Assembly: GCF_030063365.1 (NCBI RefSeq)
Contig: NZ_JASISY010000002.1
Location: 124,001 to 188,000, forward strand
DNA length: 64,000 bases
Reading direction: 5' to 3'
Origin: Cryobacterium sp. PH29-G1
GTDB taxonomy: Bacteria; Actinomycetota; Actinomycetes; Actinomycetales; Microbacteriaceae
Shown here piece after piece: positions 9,848 through 18,888 of this stretch. A program made the position numbers and the translations under genes. A model generated the notes under the pieces. It was not told where the DNA came from and did not search any database. It saw nothing but the letters and a program-made list of their open reading frames with translations. Position 1 is the first letter of the stretch. The number at the start of each line of letters is the position of its first letter.

Positions 9848-9861
9848 GCCCAAGCCTGAAC

Positions 9862-9888
9862 CAGGTCGGCCGGAAATCGGCCGACCTG
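9862..9888 (+). terminator. Intercistronic terminator/attenuator after acpP
   Basis: An 11-bp perfect stem (CAGGTCGGCCG, loop GAAAT) followed by TTCTTT lies 15 bases after the acpP stop and 63 before fabF. It has the shape of a partial terminator and would lower fabF relative to acpP. Confidence 0.7.
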
Positions 9889-9951
9889 TTCTTTGGACTG
9901 GTGCCACGAAGCGCCGGTCCACACGTTTGTCGTTCCATGGAGAGTTGACTT

Positions 9952-11187
9952 ATGACCAAGAAAATCGTTATCACCGGTATCGGTGCCACTACGCCGTTGG
10001 GCGGCACGGCGGTCGACACCTGGACGGCCCTGCTCGCGGGCGAATCTGGCGCCACCACCCTCGAGCAATCCTGGGTCGCCGAAACGGCGATCCCCGTAAC
10101 TTTTGCCGCACAGGCGCGTGTGAAGACCGTTGATGTGCTGCAGCGATTTGAAGTCAAGCGCCTCGACCCCTCCAGTCAGTTCGCGCTCATCGCCGGGCGC
10201 GAAGCCTGGGCGGATGCCGGCGCCCCCGAAGTCGAGCCCGAACGCCTCGCCGTGGATTGGGCCACCGGAATCGGCGGGGTATGGACCCTGCTCGACGCGT
10301 GGGACACCCTGCGTGAGCGCGGGCCCCGCCGCGTGCTGCCGATGACCGTTCCGATGCTCATGCCCAACGGTCCGGGAGCTGCTATCGGAATGGATCTGCA
10401 CGCCCGGGCCGGAATCACCACGGTCGTCTCCGCGTGTGCTTCGAGCACCGAAGCGCTGGTGAACGCCTACAACCGGCTCCAGGCCGGATTGGCAGACGTT
10501 GTCATCGCTGGGGGTTCCGAAGCTGCGATCCACCCACTACCGATCGCCTCCTTCGCCGCGATGCACGCACTCTCGACTCGTAACGATGATCCGGCCACGG
10601 CGAGCCGCCCCTATGACGTGACTCGCGATGGATTCGTTCTCGGCGAGGGCGCTGCCGCGCTCGTTATCGAAACAGAAGAGCACGCCAAAGCACGCGGTGC
10701 GCACATCTACGCGGAGCTGTTGGGCGGCGTCGTCAATAGTGACGCCTACCATGTCACCGCGCCGGACCCCGAGGGATCCGCCGCCGCCCGCGCAATGGTG
10801 TCAACGATTGAGAACGCCGGTGCGGCCCTTTCCGACGTGTCGCACATTAACGCTCATGCCACGAGCACCCCGGTAGGGGATATCGCCGAGTACAACGCTC
10901 TGAGGCGTGTGTTCGGAGCCCTGCTCGATGGCATCCCGGTGTCGGCAACGAAAGCTTCGACCGGTCACCTGCTCGGCGGCGCTGGCGCTCTCGAAGCGTT
11001 CTTCACGGTGAAGGCTCTCGCCGAACGCACCGCACCGCCAACGATCAACCTCACGTCGCAGGATCCGGAAATTCCACTCGACGTGGTTACTACACCGCGG
11101 GCACTGCCCTCCGGCAATTTGCTCGCGCTGAGCAACTCCTTCGGTTTCGGCGGCCATAACGCCGTCGTGGCGTTCCGCTCGGTTTAA
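9952..11187 (+). CDS. fabF: 3-oxoacyl-ACP synthase II
   Basis: A 411-residue elongating condensing enzyme of type II fatty-acid synthesis. The Cys-His-His catalytic set is present: Cys162 in SACASSTEAL, His302 in NAHATSTPVGD, His339 in STGHLLGGAGALEA. The C-terminal NSFGFGGHN loop is intact. It is the last gene of the fab cluster and is followed by a strong terminator at 11201-11230. Confidence 0.96.
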   Translation: MTKKIVITGIGATTPLGGTAVDTWTALLAGESGATTLEQSWVAETAIPVTFAAQARVKTVDVLQRFEVKRLDPSSQFALIAGREAWADAGAPEVEPERLAVDWATGIGGVWTLLDAWDTLRERGPRRVLPMTVPMLMPNGPGAAIGMDLHARAGITTVVSACASSTEALVNAYNRLQAGLADVVIAGGSEAAIHPLPIASFAAMHALSTRNDDPATASRPYDVTRDGFVLGEGAAALVIETEEHAKARGAHIYAELLGGVVNSDAYHVTAPDPEGSAAARAMVSTIENAGAALSDVSHINAHATSTPVGDIAEYNALRRVFGALLDGIPVSATKASTGHLLGGAGALEAFFTVKALAERTAPPTINLTSQDPEIPLDVVTTPRALPSGNLLALSNSFGFGGHNAVVAFRSV

Positions 11188-11200
11188 AGTGAAGTAGAGA

Positions 11201-11230
11201 ATGACCCCGTCCGGGTTCGGACGGGGTCAT
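11201..11230 (+). terminator. Rho-independent terminator of the fab cluster
   Basis: A 13-bp perfect stem, ATGACCCCGTCCG with its complement around GGTT, starts 14 bases after the fabF stop and is followed by TTCTGT. It may also serve the convergent DUF3145 gene. Confidence 0.85.
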
Positions 11231-11406
11231 TTCTGTATGGCGATTCACCGTATCTATTCCGGCCCTCGCGTTCGAGCAGACTCTGATCAAATCCAATCGA
11301 CTCGAATCGGACCCAGACTGTGACTTCGTGGGATTACCGCCGGGAATGGTCACCGGTCGACACACCACGCCATCACGAGCGAATCGCACGCTTAGAGTTC
11401 CGCGAG

Positions 11407-11928
11407 TCAGCCCACTTGGTGCAGCCAGACCACGGCGTTTACATCGCTCGCCTGCCGGAAGGGTTCAAGTTCGTCGTCCCAAGACTGTCCGAGGGCCAGC
11501 CGTAGGTGCCGGTGCAATTCCAGGGCATTGGCGCCCCCACGCTCCATCGCGGAGCGAATGCGATCTTCTGGAACGACGACATTGCCCACGCTGTCGGTCT
11601 GCGCGTAGAAGATACCGAGCTCGGGCGTGTGCAACCACCGACCGCCATCCGAGCCGGACCCGGCATCTTCGGTGACTTCGAACCGCACCTGCTCCCACCC
11701 GCGCAGAGCGGAGGCGAGGGCGGCACCGGTGCCGGGGGTTCCCTCCCAGTAGTACTCCGCGCGATAGGAGCCTGGCAGGGCCGGCTGTTCTGACCAATCA
11801 AAGTTAACCGCTGCGCCGAGGGCTCGGCCGGCAGACCACTCCATGTGCGGGCAGACCGCTCGCGGAGAAGAGTGCACGAAAAGCACCCCCCGCGCGATCG
11901 GCGCTCGACGGTTGAGTGTTGCATCCAT
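11407..11928 (-). CDS. DUF3145 family protein
   Basis: A 173-residue protein recognised as the actinobacterial DUF3145 family from RGVLFVHSSPRAVCPHMEW, the central YYWEGTPGTG and the C-terminal WDDELEPFRQ. It is acidic, with no signal peptide or membrane segment, so probably cytosolic. The family is commonly found beside fabF, as here, facing it from the opposite strand. No biochemical role is known to me. The ATG at 11928 is supported by an AGAAACGGAGAAAC tract upstream. Confidence 0.85.
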   Translation of the reverse strand: MDATLNRRAPIARGVLFVHSSPRAVCPHMEWSAGRALGAAVNFDWSEQPALPGSYRAEYYWEGTPGTGAALASALRGWEQVRFEVTEDAGSGSDGGRWLHTPELGIFYAQTDSVGNVVVPEDRIRSAMERGGANALELHRHLRLALGQSWDDELEPFRQASDVNAVVWLHQVG

Positions 11929-12120
11929 CGTGTTTCTCCGTTTCTAGTAGGTGCGTCTTCCCCAACGACCTCGAAACGACCGCACTTTCAACTCATAGCT
12001 GTGGGCACGATGGCAAGTGTTCAATTATTCGATCTCTGGCACCGCACAAGCCGCGATCCAGGGAGCCGATAGCGCCATTATGCCCCAGCGACCTGCGCAT
12101 TCACAAGCAGCGGATTCGAA

Positions 12121-13920
12121 CTATTTGGCCTGCGCATAGTTGTCGACGGTCGCCACAGCGAGCATGAAGTCGACCGGAAAGTCTCCGAAGAGCAATCGAC
12201 CCGCCGTTTCCGCGGCGGTAACAATGATTCGAGCCACGAGGTCGGCCTGAACGGCCGGCGTGTGCACAATCACTTCGTCGTGAAGAAAGAAGACCAGGTG
12301 CGGCGAGGCGTCAAAGGGCGCGCGGCTACCTCGAAGGGTAGAGCCGCCGACGCCATAATCGACCGATGGAAGCGTAGAAAGTTCCCGGCGGATCTCGGCC
12401 ATCCAGCACAGAGCCCATTCGGCCGCGCTGCCTTGCACGATGAAATTGCGGGTGAATCGCCCCCAGTCCCTGGCCTGGCTGCGGGCGCGTCGTTCATCGG
12501 CCGGTGTCGCCGTTGGGTCGTAAGCCTGCGCCTGAGCCTCGTGCCAGCCTGGTCCCGGCGTCGGTGACGAACGGCCGAGTTGCGTTGTCACCACCTCACC
12601 ACGCTCACCCGCGCGCGCCGCCGATTCGGTCAAAGCGATCGCTCGGGGGTAGGCCCGGGCCAGCCGCGGCATGAGTCGGCCGCTCTCCCCGCTCGTGGCC
12701 CCGTACATAGCGCCGAGCATGGCGACCTTGGCATGGTCACGGGTCTGGACAATGCCGCTCGAGACGATCCCTGCATACAGGTCGGTGCCGTGTCCGGCGC
12801 GCGCCATACTCGTATCCTGTGACAGCGCTGCGAGGATGCGGGGCTCAAGCTGGGCGGCATCGGCGACGACGAGTTTCCACCCGCTATCGGCGACAACGGC
12901 ACCGCGAATCAGTTTGGGCAACTGGAGCGCTCCCCCACCCCGCGTGGCCCAGCGGCCGGTCACCACTCCTCCGGGCACGTAATCGGGATGGAAGCGGCCG
13001 TCGACGACCCAGGATTCCATCCAGGTCCAGCCGTTGGCGCTGAGTAGTCGAGACAGTTTTTTGTACTGCAACAGAGGTTCGATAGCCGGATGCTCCAGCT
13101 TCTGTAGCTCCCACCCGCGCGTGGAGGTGACAGCGAGTCCCGCCCGTTGCAGCGCTCGGAATAACTCCTGTGCCGAGTCAGGATTAAGGGTGGCGTCGCC
13201 CAGCGCTGAGCGAATGCGCTGGGCCAGTTCTTCCAGGCGTGCCGGTCGAACGCCGGGTGCGGCCCGCGGCCCCAGCTCCCGGGTGAGAAGGAGATCATGC
13301 ACGTCGGTGCGCCAGGGCAGGCCGGCGTAGCGCATCTCAGCGGCGATGAGCGCCCCCGCAGACTCTGCTGCGAGCAGCAGGCGGAGCCGCCCGGGTTCTG
13401 CAGCGTAGGCCACCGCGTCGAGCTGGCGGCGAAATTCCCGGGCTGTACTCGATGCGGAGTCTGCCGCTGCGCGGGGATCCGCCGAGCGTTGGGCGATGTC
13501 AGCGTCGCTGTCGTCGACGGTGACGTTGAAGTCAAAGAGCGTGGCCGGGGGGTCGGCCCGATCGCTCGCGGTGGTAGTGGCGATGTCCCAGCGGTCCGGC
13601 GCGGCCCGAGCGAGTTCACTGGCTTTGGACAGGGCAGAATTCTTAAGAATTACGTGACAGAGGCGGAGATCGTGACAACGCTGCACTCGGATTCCCGCGG
13701 CAAGAAGCTCCGGATAGATGCGAGCGGTGTCCTCCCAGACCCAACGCGGAGTGGCCCCGGGGGCACTCGCGGATGTGAGTGACGTCGGTTCGACCGACCT
13801 GACAAACGACCGAAACTGGGTCACGGTGAGACGGCGGGTTGCCTCGATCTGGGCACCGTCATCGTTTAGGCGCTCAACGAGCAGATCGCCATTGTTTGCT
13901 CGCCGCACCAGTACGTACAC
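12121..13920 (-). CDS. Family A DNA polymerase, PolA-related second polymerase
   Basis: About 599 residues. The polymerase motifs are present: motif A as ADAAQLEPRILAALS (Asp then Glu), motif B as KVAMLGAMYG, motif C as FLHDEVIVHTP. The N-terminal half lacks a 5'-nuclease and lacks clear 3'-5' exonuclease acidic motifs. It matches the actinobacterial proteins annotated as bifunctional 3'-5' exonuclease/DNA polymerase, which accompany the normal PolA. A repair role is likely but inferred. The GTG at 13920 gives the family-typical start VYVLVRR; an ATG at 13998 would add 26 residues without family character. It is divergent from the membrane protein at 14044. Confidence 0.85.
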   Translation of the reverse strand: MYVLVRRANNGDLLVERLNDDGAQIEATRRLTVTQFRSFVRSVEPTSLTSASAPGATPRWVWEDTARIYPELLAAGIRVQRCHDLRLCHVILKNSALSKASELARAAPDRWDIATTTASDRADPPATLFDFNVTVDDSDADIAQRSADPRAAADSASSTAREFRRQLDAVAYAAEPGRLRLLLAAESAGALIAAEMRYAGLPWRTDVHDLLLTRELGPRAAPGVRPARLEELAQRIRSALGDATLNPDSAQELFRALQRAGLAVTSTRGWELQKLEHPAIEPLLQYKKLSRLLSANGWTWMESWVVDGRFHPDYVPGGVVTGRWATRGGGALQLPKLIRGAVVADSGWKLVVADAAQLEPRILAALSQDTSMARAGHGTDLYAGIVSSGIVQTRDHAKVAMLGAMYGATSGESGRLMPRLARAYPRAIALTESAARAGERGEVVTTQLGRSSPTPGPGWHEAQAQAYDPTATPADERRARSQARDWGRFTRNFIVQGSAAEWALCWMAEIRRELSTLPSVDYGVGGSTLRGSRAPFDASPHLVFFLHDEVIVHTPAVQADLVARIIVTAAETAGRLLFGDFPVDFMLAVATVDNYAQAK

Positions 13921-14043
13921 AGGTCTATTCTGCCCGCTCGACGATCCCGGTTTTTGCGGAACTGAAAGCTCAGTCGGTACCGTGGCCCAGCTCACCACCC
14001 TCGTCAGTATCGTGCGTGTGTGAATCGCGTGGGAGGATCAATC

Positions 14044-14598
14044 ATGCACATTGCGCAGGCACAGGCTGACGTACGCCGGATCTACCGGGGCGGATCGTCC
14101 GGCGCTCTCGTCTCTGCACTCCTCTGGTTTGCCGCGGCCGCCGTCTATCAGCTGGTCTCGCCAGGCCTGGCGATGCTCGTGCTCTTCGTGGGTGGCACCC
14201 TGATCTTTCCGCTGTCGACTCTGGTGCTCAAGGCCATGGGAGGTCCGTCGGCTCTGCCTCGTGGGCACCCGGCCATCGGGCTGGCTATGCAATCAGCGTT
14301 CGCGGTTCCTTTGGGAATTCTTGTTGCAGTTGCTCTCGGAAGCTACGAGCCGACGCTGTTCTTTCCCGCTTCGCTCATCATCGTTGGCGCACACTTTCTT
14401 GTATTTATCTCCCTGTACGGGATGCGGATTTACGCAGTTCTGGCCGGTGCCCTCATTGCGGTCGGTACCGTTGCGTTGTTCTGGCTTCCTCAATTTGGAG
14501 CCATCAGCGGCTGGGTCGGCGCTAGCCTTCTTCTGCTGTTCGCGCTCCCCCTCTACCGTCAGGGCCGGCGCACCGCTGCGCTCGCCGCGCACTACTGA
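14044..14598 (+). CDS. Predicted six-helix membrane protein, DUF7010-like
   Basis: 184 residues, very hydrophobic, with about six membrane segments (around 25-45, 47-65, 82-102, 107-125, 130-148, 153-172). There are no catalytic residues I can name. It resembles small proteins I associate with DUF7010, but that assignment is uncertain. The ATG at 14044 has GGGAGG eight bases upstream, better than the in-frame start at 14020. Its last seven bases overlap the convergent merR gene. Confidence 0.6.
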   Translation: MHIAQAQADVRRIYRGGSSGALVSALLWFAAAAVYQLVSPGLAMLVLFVGGTLIFPLSTLVLKAMGGPSALPRGHPAIGLAMQSAFAVPLGILVAVALGSYEPTLFFPASLIIVGAHFLVFISLYGMRIYAVLAGALIAVGTVALFWLPQFGAISGWVGASLLLLFALPLYRQGRRTAALAAHY

Positions 14599-14981
14599 GT
14601 ACGTAACAGTTCCAAAAACTCGTCAGCCATTTCCAGTTGGTCCTGGAGCTTTTGCCGACGCTCGATCGCTTGTGCAATAAACGCGTCGAGCTCTGCCCGC
14701 ACCGTCGGACTGTCCGAACCGGCCACGCCACCCTGCAACATGTCGATGATTTTCAACAGTGCCATCATCTCCTCGAGAGAAAACCCGAGCGGTTTCATAC
14801 GGCGAATCAGGATTAGCCGAGAGTGATCCTCCTGCGTGTAGAGACGAAATCCCCCTTCGGTACGGCCCGAGGCCTTGAGTAGGCCGATCTCGTCGTAGTG
14901 ACGAATGGTGCGCAGAGAGAGGCCGGTCTTCTCGGCGAGCTCTCCAATGTGCATGGTGCCCGCTGTGGCCGGTGCAGTCAT
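14592..14981 (-). CDS. MerR family transcriptional regulator
   Basis: A 129-residue regulator with the MerR N-terminal winged helix (MHIGELAEKTGLSLRTIRHYD, then GLL, GGFRLYTQED) and a C-terminal coiled-coil for dimerisation. There are no Cys residues in the effector region, so it is not a metal or SoxR-type sensor; it belongs with small-molecule MerR proteins. Near-identical 16-base boxes lie upstream of its own start (15015-15030) and upstream of the SulP gene (15246-15261), so autoregulation and control of sulP are likely. Confidence 0.85.
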   Translation of the reverse strand: MTAPATAGTMHIGELAEKTGLSLRTIRHYDEIGLLKASGRTEGGFRLYTQEDHSRLILIRRMKPLGFSLEEMMALLKIIDMLQGGVAGSDSPTVRAELDAFIAQAIERRQKLQDQLEMADEFLELLRTQ

Positions 14982-15014
14982 GGGTGAGTCCGTTCTCGTG
15001 CGGATTGGTAATCA

Positions 15015-15030
15015 ACCCTTACGTTAGAGT
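15015..15030. promoter_or_regulatory. MerR operator, box 1 (merR side)
   Basis: ACCCTTACGTTAGAGT is an imperfect palindrome (6 of 8 pairs) around ACGT, 34 bases upstream of the merR start. It shares 14 of 16 bases with the second box at 15246-15261. Confidence 0.7.
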
Positions 15031-15190
15031 AGTGTTGCTGAAGTTGGCCGACAGCGCTAGGCGAGGCCACTCCCCCACCATTGTCCCTGATGACAGGTGG
15101 CACTGCGCCACAGAGCGCCCACACTTCATGCGACACCACCCGTGTGTCCAACTTCGGAAAGGCCCCATGGCCATTGCCCTTTGTTGCACC
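15015..15190 (+). repeat. Diverged copy of the sulP promoter-leader-start region
   Basis: This stretch mirrors 15246-15433. Each copy has a MerR box, then a similar TAG..TTGC..TTG segment. Then, 150-175 bases later, comes a purine-rich site with an ATG followed by an almost identical opening (codons for Met-Ala-Ile-Ala, at 15167 and 15421). The middles are not alignable by eye. It looks like a decayed duplicate of the gene's 5' end. The frame after 15167 stays open to 15352 but encodes nothing recognisable. Confidence 0.45.
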
Positions 15191-15245
15191 AGGACGGACG
15201 TGGCCAGCTGGCAGAGGCTCTCAAATCTCATGCGAAGCGCATTAA

Positions 15246-15261
15246 ACCCTTACGTTAAGGT
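15246..15261. promoter_or_regulatory. MerR operator, box 2 (sulP promoter)
   Basis: ACCCTTACGTTAAGGT, the better palindrome of the pair, lies 160 bases before the SulP start. MerR proteins usually bind in the spacer of a long-spacer promoter and switch it on, so the sulP transcript probably begins near 15275 and carries a leader of about 150 bases. Confidence 0.7.
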
Positions 15262-15420
15262 AGCCTTGCGATGGTTGAGTGGTTCGACGGGCCAAATGCG
15301 TTCTTTCGCGCCGACTCTCATCACGCCGCAGCCCCGGAGGCGAGTCGCGTGAATCCGGCGCTCCGATCGCACACTCCCATCCAATCGGCTTCTTCCCGAG
15401 GTCCCATTTCTGGAGGCCTT

Positions 15421-16941
15421 ATGGCTATTGCTCACAAATCCACCACGACCAGCCGGTACCAGGCGGAGCCATCAGTGCTCACCGCACTGCGCACCCCCCG
15501 GCTGCTCACCCGCGAGATACTCGCCGGCCTTGTCGTGGCGATGGCACTCATTCCGGAGGCGATCGCCTTCTCGATCATCGCCGGAGTCGACCCCCGGGTG
15601 GGCTTGTTCTCTTCCTTCGTGATGGCCGTGACCATCGCTTTTGTTGGCGGACGACCCGCCATGATCACCGCCGCCACCGGCGCTGTCGCCCTCGTGATCG
15701 CACCCGTCGCTCGCGACTACGGCATGGAATATTTCATTGCCACCGTCATCCTCGCCGGGGTGTTCCAAATCCTGCTGAGCTTGGTCGGCGTAGCAAAACT
15801 CATGCGCTTCATCCCGCGTAGCGTCATGGTCGGCTTCGTGAACGCCCTCGCCATTCTCATCTTCACCTCACAGCTGCCCCAACTGCTCGGCGTCCCATTT
15901 CTGGTCTATCCCCTCGTCGCCGCCGGGCTGGTCATCATGATCGTCATGCCCCGCATCACCAAGGTGATTCCCGCACCGCTCGTAGCGATCGTGGTCATCA
16001 CCATTGTCACCGTGCTCATGGCGATCAACGTGCCCACGATCGGCGACCAGGGCGAACTGCCCCAGAACCTCCCCGAACTGTTCATCCCCAACATCCCCCT
16101 CAGCTGGGAGACGTTCACCACCATCGCCCCCTACGCCCTCGGCATGGCCCTGGTCGGTATCCTCGAATCCCTGATGACCGCGAAATTCGTCGACGAAATC
16201 ACTGACACCCACTCCAACAAAACTCGCGAAACCTGGGGTCAGGGCGTCGCCAACGTCATGAGCGGCCTGTTCGGCGGCATGGGTGGGTGCGCCATGATCG
16301 GCCAGACCATGATCAACGTCAAGGCTTCTGGCGCCCGCACCCGCATCTCCACCTTCCTCGCCGGCGTCTTCCTGCTCGTTCTAGTGCTCGGCCTTGGTGA
16401 TGTGCTCGCCGTCGTGCCGATGGCGGCATTGGTCGCGGTGATGATCATCGTGTCGTACCTGACCTTCGACTGGCACAGTATCCGTCTCTCGACCCTCAAG
16501 CGGATGCCCAAGAGTGAGACGACGGTCATGGTCGCCACGGTGATCGTTATCGTGCTCACTCACAACCTCGCCATCGGCGTTGTCGTCGGCGTCATCGTTG
16601 CGATGGTCGCCTTCGCACGCCGCGTCGCCCACCTTGCCCGCGTGGAACGCACGGTCGATCTCGACCAGCCCGTGCCGACCGCGTATTACACGGTGACCGG
16701 CGCCCTGTTCTTCGCCTCGAGCAACGACCTGCTGACGCAGTTCGAGTACGCCAGTGATCCCGACCGTATCGTGATCGATCTGTCGGCATCACACATCTGG
16801 GATGCCTCGACCGTCGCCACGCTCGACGCGATCACCTACAAGTACGAGCGGCACAACAAGTACGTCGTCATTGAGGGGCTCAACGAGGCCAGCAATGAGC
16901 TGCATGCTCGTCTGGCCGGCAACCTCGGCGGCGGACACTAA
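15421..16941 (+). CDS. SulP family anion transporter with STAS domain
   Basis: A 506-residue inner-membrane transporter with 10-12 membrane segments from about residue 30 to 415, including the SulP-type LVVAMALIPEAIAFSIIAGV and a conserved GGMGGCAMIGQ stretch. A C-terminal STAS domain (~430-500, with VIDLSASHIWDAS) follows. SulP proteins carry sulfate, bicarbonate or other anions; the substrate cannot be told from sequence here. The ATG at 15421 follows GGAGG and starts MAIAHKS; the frame is open 150 bases further up but that part is leader. It is controlled by the upstream MerR box. Confidence 0.85.
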   Translation: MAIAHKSTTTSRYQAEPSVLTALRTPRLLTREILAGLVVAMALIPEAIAFSIIAGVDPRVGLFSSFVMAVTIAFVGGRPAMITAATGAVALVIAPVARDYGMEYFIATVILAGVFQILLSLVGVAKLMRFIPRSVMVGFVNALAILIFTSQLPQLLGVPFLVYPLVAAGLVIMIVMPRITKVIPAPLVAIVVITIVTVLMAINVPTIGDQGELPQNLPELFIPNIPLSWETFTTIAPYALGMALVGILESLMTAKFVDEITDTHSNKTRETWGQGVANVMSGLFGGMGGCAMIGQTMINVKASGARTRISTFLAGVFLLVLVLGLGDVLAVVPMAALVAVMIIVSYLTFDWHSIRLSTLKRMPKSETTVMVATVIVIVLTHNLAIGVVVGVIVAMVAFARRVAHLARVERTVDLDQPVPTAYYTVTGALFFASSNDLLTQFEYASDPDRIVIDLSASHIWDASTVATLDAITYKYERHNKYVVIEGLNEASNELHARLAGNLGGGH

Positions 16942-16982
16942 CTGGCACACTGGGCAGACGCCCTAAGCCTGCCCCCTAAACG

Positions 16983-16998
16983 GTCTCAAGGCTGAGAC
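16983..16998 (+). promoter_or_regulatory. Small hairpin before the PuuB-like gene
   Basis: GTCTCA-aggc-TGAGAC, preceded by CCCCCTAAAC, echoes the acpP leader hairpin at 9562-9579. It lies 18 bases upstream of the GTG start. Confidence 0.35.
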
Positions 16999-17016
16999 AG
17001 AGATAGAGATTTCCCC

Positions 17017-18465
17017 GTGGAAAGCACAGTTTTCGAGAGGTCCCGCCCGAAGACCTCCATCGTCGATCATGCCCTAAGCGGCTCCCGGCTGGCAGCTTTT
17101 TGGCTTGACGACATTGCTCCGGCCCGGCGCTACCCTCAGCTCACTGCCGACATGGACTGCGACCTCGCTGTCGTGGGCGGCGGCTATTGCGGTCTGTGGA
17201 CGGCCGTCCTGGCCAAGCAGCGTAACCCGTCCTGGCGCGTGGTGCTCGTGGAGGCGAAGACCATCGGTTGGGCGGCATCCGGTCGCAACGGCGGTTTCTG
17301 CGAAGCCAGCCTGACCCATGGCGAGGAAAACGGCCAAAGCCGCTGGCCGAAGGAGATAGACCGCCTCAACGAAATGGGTATGGAGAATCTCGACGCCATT
17401 GAACAGGCCGTCACCGACCTCGGCCTCAACTGCGACTTCGAACGCAACGGCGCCCTGGCTCTCGCCGTTGAGGAACACCAGGTTGAGTGGCTGAAGGACA
17501 TGGCCGCCGACTCAGCGAAGACCGGCAACACCGACGATGTGTATCTCGACACCGATGCCGTGCGAAAGGAGATCAACTCCCCCACCTACCTCGCCGCCGT
17601 CTGGAGCAAGCGATCGTCCGCGCTCGTGCACCCCGCGAAACTCGCCGCAGAATTGGCCCGTGTGGCAACCGAACTCGGCGTCGAAATTTTCGAGACTTCT
17701 CCGGTTACCGCCCTGGACACGTCGGGACTGACGCCCACGCAGGGCACCGCTGTACGCACGAGCAAAGCACGCATTCTGGCGAAGAAGACGGCGCTGGCCA
17801 CCAATGTCTTCCCGTCGCTGCTCAAGCGCAACACCCTGTCTACTATTCCCGTCTATGACTACGCACTGATGACCGAGCCCCTGGACGCCGCCCAACTGGC
17901 GGATATCGGCTGGCAGAATCGTCAGGGGCTTGGCGATATGGCCAACCAGTTCCACTACTACCGGATGAGTCAAGACAACCGCATCCTGTTCGGGGGCTAC
18001 GACGCGATCTATAACTACGGCCGCCGGGTGCGCGACCGCTACGAAGACCGTCCCGCCACCTACGACACCCTGGGCCACCATTTTTTCACCACTTTCCCGC
18101 AATTGGAAGGACTGAAGTTCAGTCATCGATGGGCCGGCGCCATCGACACATCCACCCGGTTCTGTGCCTTCTTCGGCACGGCTCGCGGCGGACGCATCGC
18201 CTACGCGGCGGGTTTCACCGGTCTCGGCGTTGCCGCTACGCACTTCGCGGCCGAGGTAATGCTGGACAAGCTCGAAGGCAAGAACACCGAGCGCACCCGT
18301 CTGGCGATGGTCCGCGAAACCCCGCTCCCCTTCCCGCCGGAACCCGTCGCGTCCGCCGGCGTGCAGGTCACCCGCTGGTCGCTCAACCGGGCCGACCACA
18401 ACAAGGGCAAGCGCAACGTCATATTGAAGACGCTGGATGCTGTCGGCCTCGGCTTCGACTCCTAG
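17017..18465 (+). CDS. FAD-dependent amine/amino-acid oxidoreductase, PuuB-like
   Basis: A 482-residue DAO-family flavoenzyme. The dinucleotide-binding motif is VVGGGYCGLWTA near residue 55. The segment WAASGRNGGFCE and the C-terminal GFTGLGVAATHFAAEV are typical of gamma-glutamylputrescine oxidase (PuuB)-like enzymes, which oxidise an amine to an aldehyde with release of ammonia and H2O2. The exact substrate is inference. The GTG start lies close after the hairpin at 16983-16998. A cupin gene follows on the same strand, probably co-transcribed. The amine theme recurs at 28 kb and 43-56 kb. Confidence 0.8.
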   Translation: MESTVFERSRPKTSIVDHALSGSRLAAFWLDDIAPARRYPQLTADMDCDLAVVGGGYCGLWTAVLAKQRNPSWRVVLVEAKTIGWAASGRNGGFCEASLTHGEENGQSRWPKEIDRLNEMGMENLDAIEQAVTDLGLNCDFERNGALALAVEEHQVEWLKDMAADSAKTGNTDDVYLDTDAVRKEINSPTYLAAVWSKRSSALVHPAKLAAELARVATELGVEIFETSPVTALDTSGLTPTQGTAVRTSKARILAKKTALATNVFPSLLKRNTLSTIPVYDYALMTEPLDAAQLADIGWQNRQGLGDMANQFHYYRMSQDNRILFGGYDAIYNYGRRVRDRYEDRPATYDTLGHHFFTTFPQLEGLKFSHRWAGAIDTSTRFCAFFGTARGGRIAYAAGFTGLGVAATHFAAEVMLDKLEGKNTERTRLAMVRETPLPFPPEPVASAGVQVTRWSLNRADHNKGKRNVILKTLDAVGLGFDS

Positions 18466-18518
18466 TAGCCAGGGCGCCGGCCCGGCCGCAGTACTCCCCC
18501 CGACCTCGTGTGAAATGG

Positions 18519-18863
18519 ATGCCCATGCTTGACACCACCGTGAAAATTGCAGCGATCGCACTGAACATCCAGCTTGAGGCCGTTTCGGCCGAGCAAGCTG
18601 TGGCTGGTCAGCCGCACACTGGGTCGGCCACGCTCGGAGAGTTCGGCGGCACTGAGATCGGGGTGTGGGAAATGACCCCGGGCGCCATGAGCGATGTTGA
18701 AGCCAATGAAATCTTCATCGTGCTCGTGGGCACTGGCACGGTCCAATTCGAAGAAACCGGTCTGACAGTGCCGCTGGCGCCCGGCGACGTGATGCGCCTG
18801 CGCGAGGGCCAGCGCACGATCTGGACGATCACACAGACGCTGCGTAAGGTCTACTTCGCCTGA
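18519..18863 (+). CDS. Small cupin domain protein
   Basis: 114 residues forming a single beta-barrel cupin of the DUF861/Cupin_3 type, with GVWEMTPGAMSDVEANEIFIVL and PGDVMRLREGQRTIWTI. It lies 53 bases after the PuuB-like gene. Such cupins often accompany amine oxidases. Metal-binding His residues of classic cupins are largely absent, so it may bind a small ligand rather than catalyse. ATG at 18519 or 18525 are both possible; a GTG at 18510 is also in frame. Confidence 0.75.
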   Translation: MPMLDTTVKIAAIALNIQLEAVSAEQAVAGQPHTGSATLGEFGGTEIGVWEMTPGAMSDVEANEIFIVLVGTGTVQFEETGLTVPLAPGDVMRLREGQRTIWTITQTLRKVYFA

Positions 18864-18888
18864 ACTGTCGGGCTCAAGGGGTCAGGGG

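Noticed and set aside
15421-16941. Adding the SulP transporter to the CstR-like regulon
   Set aside because: Its promoter carries the MerR box and no ATACCC-N4-GGGTAT site.
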